This document shows positions 14,292 through 17,117 of a stretch of 17,117 bases of DNA, in pieces. The DNA comes from JBIIUJ01 sp044340025. GTDB lineage: Bacteria; Pseudomonadota; Alphaproteobacteria; Caulobacterales; Aquidulcibacteraceae. The DNA is taken from positions 1 to 17,117 of the forward strand of contig JBIIUJ010000042.1 in assembly GCA_044340025.1 (NCBI GenBank), written 5' to 3'. Numbering within the stretch: position 1 is the stretch's first letter; the number at the start of each line of letters is the position of its first letter. The position numbers and the translations under genes are program-made. The notes beneath the pieces are model-generated. The model had not been told where the DNA came from. It worked only from the letters and a program-made list of their open reading frames with translations, and ran no database searches.

Positions 14292-16388
14292 TCATTCCGC
14301 AGCAAGCCGCGCCGCGTGCGACGCCTTCGCCGCCGCGGAGCATTCCGCCATCGTCTCGCTCGCCCGCGCGATGGGGTTGGTGAGGTAGAAATCCCGGACC
14401 GGGCTGGCGAAGGGCGCATCCGACACGCCGCCAGCAGCGCCGAGCCGCGACAGGTCCAACTCGGTCATCATGGGCGCAAAATCGAGGCCCGCAAAGCTGG
14501 GATGATCGGCCATCATCCGCGCGCGGAGCTGATCCAGGCTGTCATAGGGCAAGGGCTTGCCCAGCAGCGCCGAGACCGCGCGCCAGATCGCCCAATCCTC
14601 GCGCGCGTCGCCCTTGGGGAAGACCGCGCGGGCCGCCCGCTGCACCCGACCTTCCGTGTTGACGTAGGTCGCGTTCTTTTCCGAATAGGCCGCAGCTGGC
14701 AAGATGAGGTCTGCGCTCTGGGCGCCGCGGTCGCCGTGGCTGCCGATATAGACGGTGAAGACGCCTTCCGGGCGCTCCACCTCGTCTGCGCCCAGAAGGA
14801 TCAGCGTGTCGAGCGCGCCCGGCGCCAGCATGGCGCGGGTGGACAGCCCCCCTTCCCCGGGCAGGAAGCCAAGATCGAGCCCGCCCACGCGCCCGGCCGC
14901 GGTGTGGAGCACGCACCAGCCGTTCCAGGCGGGATCGGTGTCCGTGGCGGGCCTGACCACGCCAATCGCAGCGGCGAGCCCGGCGGCCGCCTTGAGCACC
15001 GCCGCGCCATCCTCGCGCGCCAGCGCACCGGCGCCGAGGATGATCATCGGCCGGCGGGCGGCTTTCAGCGTGGCGAGGAAGCTGATCTCGTCAGCCGCCA
15101 GAGCATCAAGCGAGGCAGGCCCCGCTCCCAGATGCTCATAGCCATAGGTGAGGTCGACGGCCTGGCCGATCAGACCCACCTGCAGCCCGCCGCGCAGCCA
15201 GGCCTTGCGGATGCGCGCATTCAGAAGGGCCGCCTCCACCCGCGGGTTGGCGCCCACGATCAGGATGGCGTCGGCCTCCTCCACACCCATGATCGAGGCG
15301 TTGAACAGATATTCGGCGCGCTGGCCGCTCTGGCCGATCACCGAGCCGTCCTGCCGGCAATCGCGGTTCTGGACGCCAAGCGCCCCCAGCAGATCGAGCG
15401 CGGCCTTCAGCCCCTCCGCATCGCACAGATCGCCCGCGATGGCGCCGATGCGGGCGGGATCGCCTTTCAGCCTGCCGGCGAGCACGCCCAGCGCCTCCGG
15501 CCAGGTCGCCGGGCGCAGCTTGCCGTTCTCGCGCACAAAGGGCTGGTCCAGCCGCTGGCGGCGCAGACCGTCCACGGCGTGGCGGGTCTTGTCGGAGATC
15601 CACTCCTCGTTGATCTCCTCGTTCAGCCGGGGCAGCACGCGCAAAACGTCCGCGCCGCGCGCATCCATCCGGATGTTGGAGCCGAGCGCGTCCATCACGT
15701 CGATCGTCTCGGTCTTCTTCAGCTCCCACGGCCGCGCGTTGAAGGCGTAGGGCTTTGAGGTCAGCGCGCCGACCGGGCAGAGATCAACCACATTGGCGGA
15801 CAGCTCGCTGGTGAGGGCGGCCTCCAGATAGGTGGTGATCTCCATGTCCTCGCCGCGCCCGATGGCGCCAAGCTCCGACACGCCGGCGACTTCGGTGGCG
15901 AAGCGGACGCAGCGCGTGCACTGGATGCAACGCGTCATCACGGTCTTCACCAGCGGGCCCATGTGCTTTTCTTCCACCGCGCGCTTGTTCTCGTCATAGC
16001 GCGAGCCGGCGCGGCCATAGGCCATGGCCTGATCCTGAAGATCGCACTCCCCGCCCTGGTCGCAGATGGGGCAGTCGAGCGGGTGGTTGATGAGCAGGAA
16101 CTCCATCACCCCCTCGCGCGCCTTCTTCACGCCGGGCGTGGTGGTGAAGACCTGGGCGGGCTCGCCATTGGGGCCGGGGCGCTGGTCGCGCACCTGTTGG
16201 GCGCAGGAGGCCACCGGCTTGGGCGCGCCCTTCACCTCCACAAGGCACATCCGGCAATTGCCGGCGATCGAGAGCCGCTCATGGTAGCAAAAGCGAGGGA
16301 TTTCAGCGCCCGCCGCCTCACACGCCTGGAGGAGCGTATATTCCCCAGGGACGTCGATCTCGGTCCCGTCGACGATAATCTTGGTCAT
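14292..16388 (-). CDS. nuoG: NADH-quinone oxidoreductase subunit G (75 kDa type)
   Basis: A 698-residue peripheral subunit. The N-terminal 2Fe-2S domain has C34, C45, C48 and C62 (cluster N1b). The NHPLDCPICDQGGEC stretch supplies H102, C106, C109 and C115 (N5), and CIQCTRC plus VDLCPVGAL supplies C154, C157, C160 and C204 (N4). The rest is the molybdopterin-oxidoreductase-like domain, beginning with SNIRMDARG and RLNEEINEEWISDKTR, which no longer binds molybdenum. No cysteine set follows C204 that could hold the extra N7 cluster of E. coli NuoG, so this is the short, mitochondrial-like form expected in alphaproteobacteria. The ATG at 16388 gives the correct N-terminus but has only a weak ribosome-binding site. 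It is the first complex I gene in the window; NuoE and NuoF, its usual partners, are not upstream of it here. Confidence 0.97.
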   Translation of the reverse strand: MTKIIVDGTEIDVPGEYTLLQACEAAGAEIPRFCYHERLSIAGNCRMCLVEVKGAPKPVASCAQQVRDQRPGPNGEPAQVFTTTPGVKKAREGVMEFLLINHPLDCPICDQGGECDLQDQAMAYGRAGSRYDENKRAVEEKHMGPLVKTVMTRCIQCTRCVRFATEVAGVSELGAIGRGEDMEITTYLEAALTSELSANVVDLCPVGALTSKPYAFNARPWELKKTETIDVMDALGSNIRMDARGADVLRVLPRLNEEINEEWISDKTRHAVDGLRRQRLDQPFVRENGKLRPATWPEALGVLAGRLKGDPARIGAIAGDLCDAEGLKAALDLLGALGVQNRDCRQDGSVIGQSGQRAEYLFNASIMGVEEADAILIVGANPRVEAALLNARIRKAWLRGGLQVGLIGQAVDLTYGYEHLGAGPASLDALAADEISFLATLKAARRPMIILGAGALAREDGAAVLKAAAGLAAAIGVVRPATDTDPAWNGWCVLHTAAGRVGGLDLGFLPGEGGLSTRAMLAPGALDTLILLGADEVERPEGVFTVYIGSHGDRGAQSADLILPAAAYSEKNATYVNTEGRVQRAARAVFPKGDAREDWAIWRAVSALLGKPLPYDSLDQLRARMMADHPSFAGLDFAPMMTELDLSRLGAAGGVSDAPFASPVRDFYLTNPIARASETMAECSAAAKASHAARLAAE

Positions 16389-16466
16389 GAACCAGCCCAG
16401 CGTTGCCGCCCGTTCGTCGCCTATTCGCGCGGGACGTTCAAGGGCTTGTCCGCAGGGCGGGTGCGT

Positions 16467-16763
16467 TCAAAGCGGGCTTGCCGCGCCCTCGCCCACAACC
16501 GTGGTCCACTCCCGCACGCGCCAGGCGGTCACGAGACCGGCCTGTACATAGGGATCGGCGGCCACAAACGCCTCTACCGGCGCGGCGCTCTCGGCCTTGA
16601 ACAGAAACACCGCGCCATCGACCGGATCGGCCAGCACGCCGCCAAGCTGCATCTCGTCACGCGCTACGCTTGCACGCGCGGCGTCGAGGTGGCCGGCGCG
16701 GTAGGGCCCGCGCTTTTCGAGGATGTCGGGCACATAGTCGTAAAAGAGCAGGAAGTGCTTCAT
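16467..16763 (-). CDS. YciI-like (YCII) domain protein
   Basis: A 98-residue protein with the compact alpha/beta-barrel-like YCII pattern: an N-terminal strand KHFLLFYDY, RGPYRAGHL with a conserved His (H25), a GGVLADP-like turn, and AADPYVQAGLV with a conserved Asp (D70), ending in WRVREW. The His/Asp pair is the proposed active site of the family, but no defined reaction is known. I chose the ATG at 16763; the longer frame to 16916 adds 51 unrelated residues that run through the toxin gene. It precedes nuoG by 78 bases on the same strand, so it is probably cotranscribed with nuoG-N, and may be the first gene of this transcript if the insertion upstream breaks the operon. Confidence 0.88.
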   Translation of the reverse strand: MKHFLLFYDYVPDILEKRGPYRAGHLDAARASVARDEMQLGGVLADPVDGAVFLFKAESAAPVEAFVAADPYVQAGLVTAWRVREWTTVVGEGAASPL

Positions 16764-16812
16764 GCCGGGAGGGGTAGCGGCTGTGCGGCACGGGGTCCAG
16801 CGAGGTTTGCGT

Positions 16813-17010
16813 CTATCGCAGCTCGATGATTTGGTGCCCGGCATCGAGCAGCGCCTGAGCGCGCGGCCAATGCGTACGCAGCCAAGGGATGAGAATCTGG
16901 TTGGACGTGTTGCCAATCCGGACCCAAACGACCCGGACCGGCCGCTTCAGGACGAAGTCCTGAATCTGGGTGAAGTCGACATCCTTGGTGACGATCACGG
17001 CTCCGGTTTC
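16813..17010 (-). pseudogene. DUF5615 PIN-like toxin gene, 5' part removed by IS insertion
   Basis: The frame codes for ETGAVIVTKDVDF, then RPVRVVWVRIGNTSNQ and a C-terminal helix ending IIELR. This is the C-terminal half of DUF5615 PIN-like (Mut7-C-type) proteins, which are predicted toxins usually paired with DUF433 antitoxins. The N-terminal half, which should contain LLDEN-type acidic residues of the nuclease site, is missing: upstream of codon E the sequence changes to an insertion-sequence end at 17011. A GTG at 16998 could start a 61-residue peptide, but it would lack half of the fold, so a functional product is unlikely. Base composition is visibly less GC-rich than the nuo genes, which suits acquired DNA. 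The antitoxin, if any, would lie beyond the insertion. Confidence 0.8.
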
Positions 17011-17117
17011 TGAATCGCCCCGAGTTTTCTAGACGCCCTCGGATTGCGTTTTGTGCTGTCGTTCGAACTCGACGGGTGACAGCATCCCGTTTCGAGCATG
17101 CTTCCGGGTGGGGTTAT
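17011..17117 (-). mobile_element. Terminal part of an IS3-family insertion sequence
   Basis: The element end begins at 17011 with TGAATCGCCCCGAG, a TG-initiated terminus as expected for IS3-family elements. The transposase stop codon lies 18 bases inside. The sequence flanking the end belongs to a different gene (the DUF5615 toxin), which fixes the junction. The other terminus and the 3-4 base target duplication are outside the window. Confidence 0.78.
17029..17117 (-). CDS. IS3-family transposase (OrfB), C-terminal 28 residues
   Basis: Partial frame entering from the right edge and ending at the TAG at 17031-17029. The residues NPTRKHARNGMLSPVEFE followed by RQHKTQSEGV match the end of the IS3-family integrase-type OrfB, where YNxxRxHxxxxxLSPxEFE closes the DDE domain. 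The catalytic Asp-Asp-Glu residues lie outside the window, so activity of the element cannot be judged. Confidence 0.82.
   Translation of the reverse strand, partial: NPTRKHARNGMLSPVEFERQHKTQSEGV

Noticed and set aside
14241..15758. 505-residue open frame on the + strand opposite nuoG
   Set aside because: Antisense shadow of nuoG, whose iron-sulfur motifs are unambiguous; no independent evidence for coding.
16946..16964. Perfect 8-base hairpin (TTCAGGAC/GTCCTGAA) in the toxin fragment
   Set aside because: It lies within conserved coding sequence of the DUF5615 domain and has no U-run; most simply a coincidence of codons.
17011..17117. Outward-facing promoter at the IS end driving the YciI-nuoG genes
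   Set aside because: No -35/-10 pair with acceptable spacing could be found by eye near the terminus.

Overview
The window is a GC-rich, tightly packed stretch of what looks like an alphaproteobacterial chromosome. The lineage call rests on the mitochondrial-like complex I proteins, the gene order nuoN-birA-coaX-RNase J, and GC-rich palindromic intergenic repeats. A Caulobacterales/Maricaulales/Hyphomonadales-type host is my best guess, but the sequence does not fix the genus.

Layout from left to right. Positions 1-398 hold the 3' part of a secreted-type staphylococcal-nuclease-like gene on the + strand, whose start lies outside the window. All other genes are on the - strand. An LpxH-type metallophosphoesterase (403-1194) converges on the nuclease gene. 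A 386-base gene-free stretch (1195-1580) follows, filled with palindromic repeats. Next come RNase J (1581-3284), coaX (3384-4169) and birA (4169-4915). The distal half of the respiratory complex I operon occupies 4912-16388; in transcription order it is nuoG, nuoH, nuoI, a predicted exported amidase, nuoJ, nuoK, nuoL, nuoM, nuoN. A YciI-like gene (16467-16763) precedes nuoG. The right edge carries the 3' part of a DUF5615 PIN-like toxin gene, cut at 17010/17011 by the end of an IS3-family insertion sequence whose transposase C-terminus runs off the window.

How the genes work together. NuoG is the iron-sulfur-rich peripheral subunit and NuoI carries two further 4Fe-4S clusters. NuoH, J, K, L, M and N form the quinone-binding and proton-pumping membrane arm. 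NuoA-F are not in the window. Several junctions overlap (nuoH/nuoI, nuoI/amidase, nuoN/birA, birA/coaX), indicating one polycistronic unit with translational coupling that extends from complex I into cofactor enzymes (biotin ligase, pantothenate kinase) and possibly RNase J.

Most of the window is ordinary housekeeping. The unusual points are the amidase gene coupled to nuoI inside the complex I operon, the IS-interrupted toxin remnant upstream of nuoG (raising the question whether the nuo operon is split), the His-rich insert in NuoL, and the head-to-head REP-like repeat pair. I see no RNA genes, no CRISPR array and no convincing new defence or biosynthetic system.
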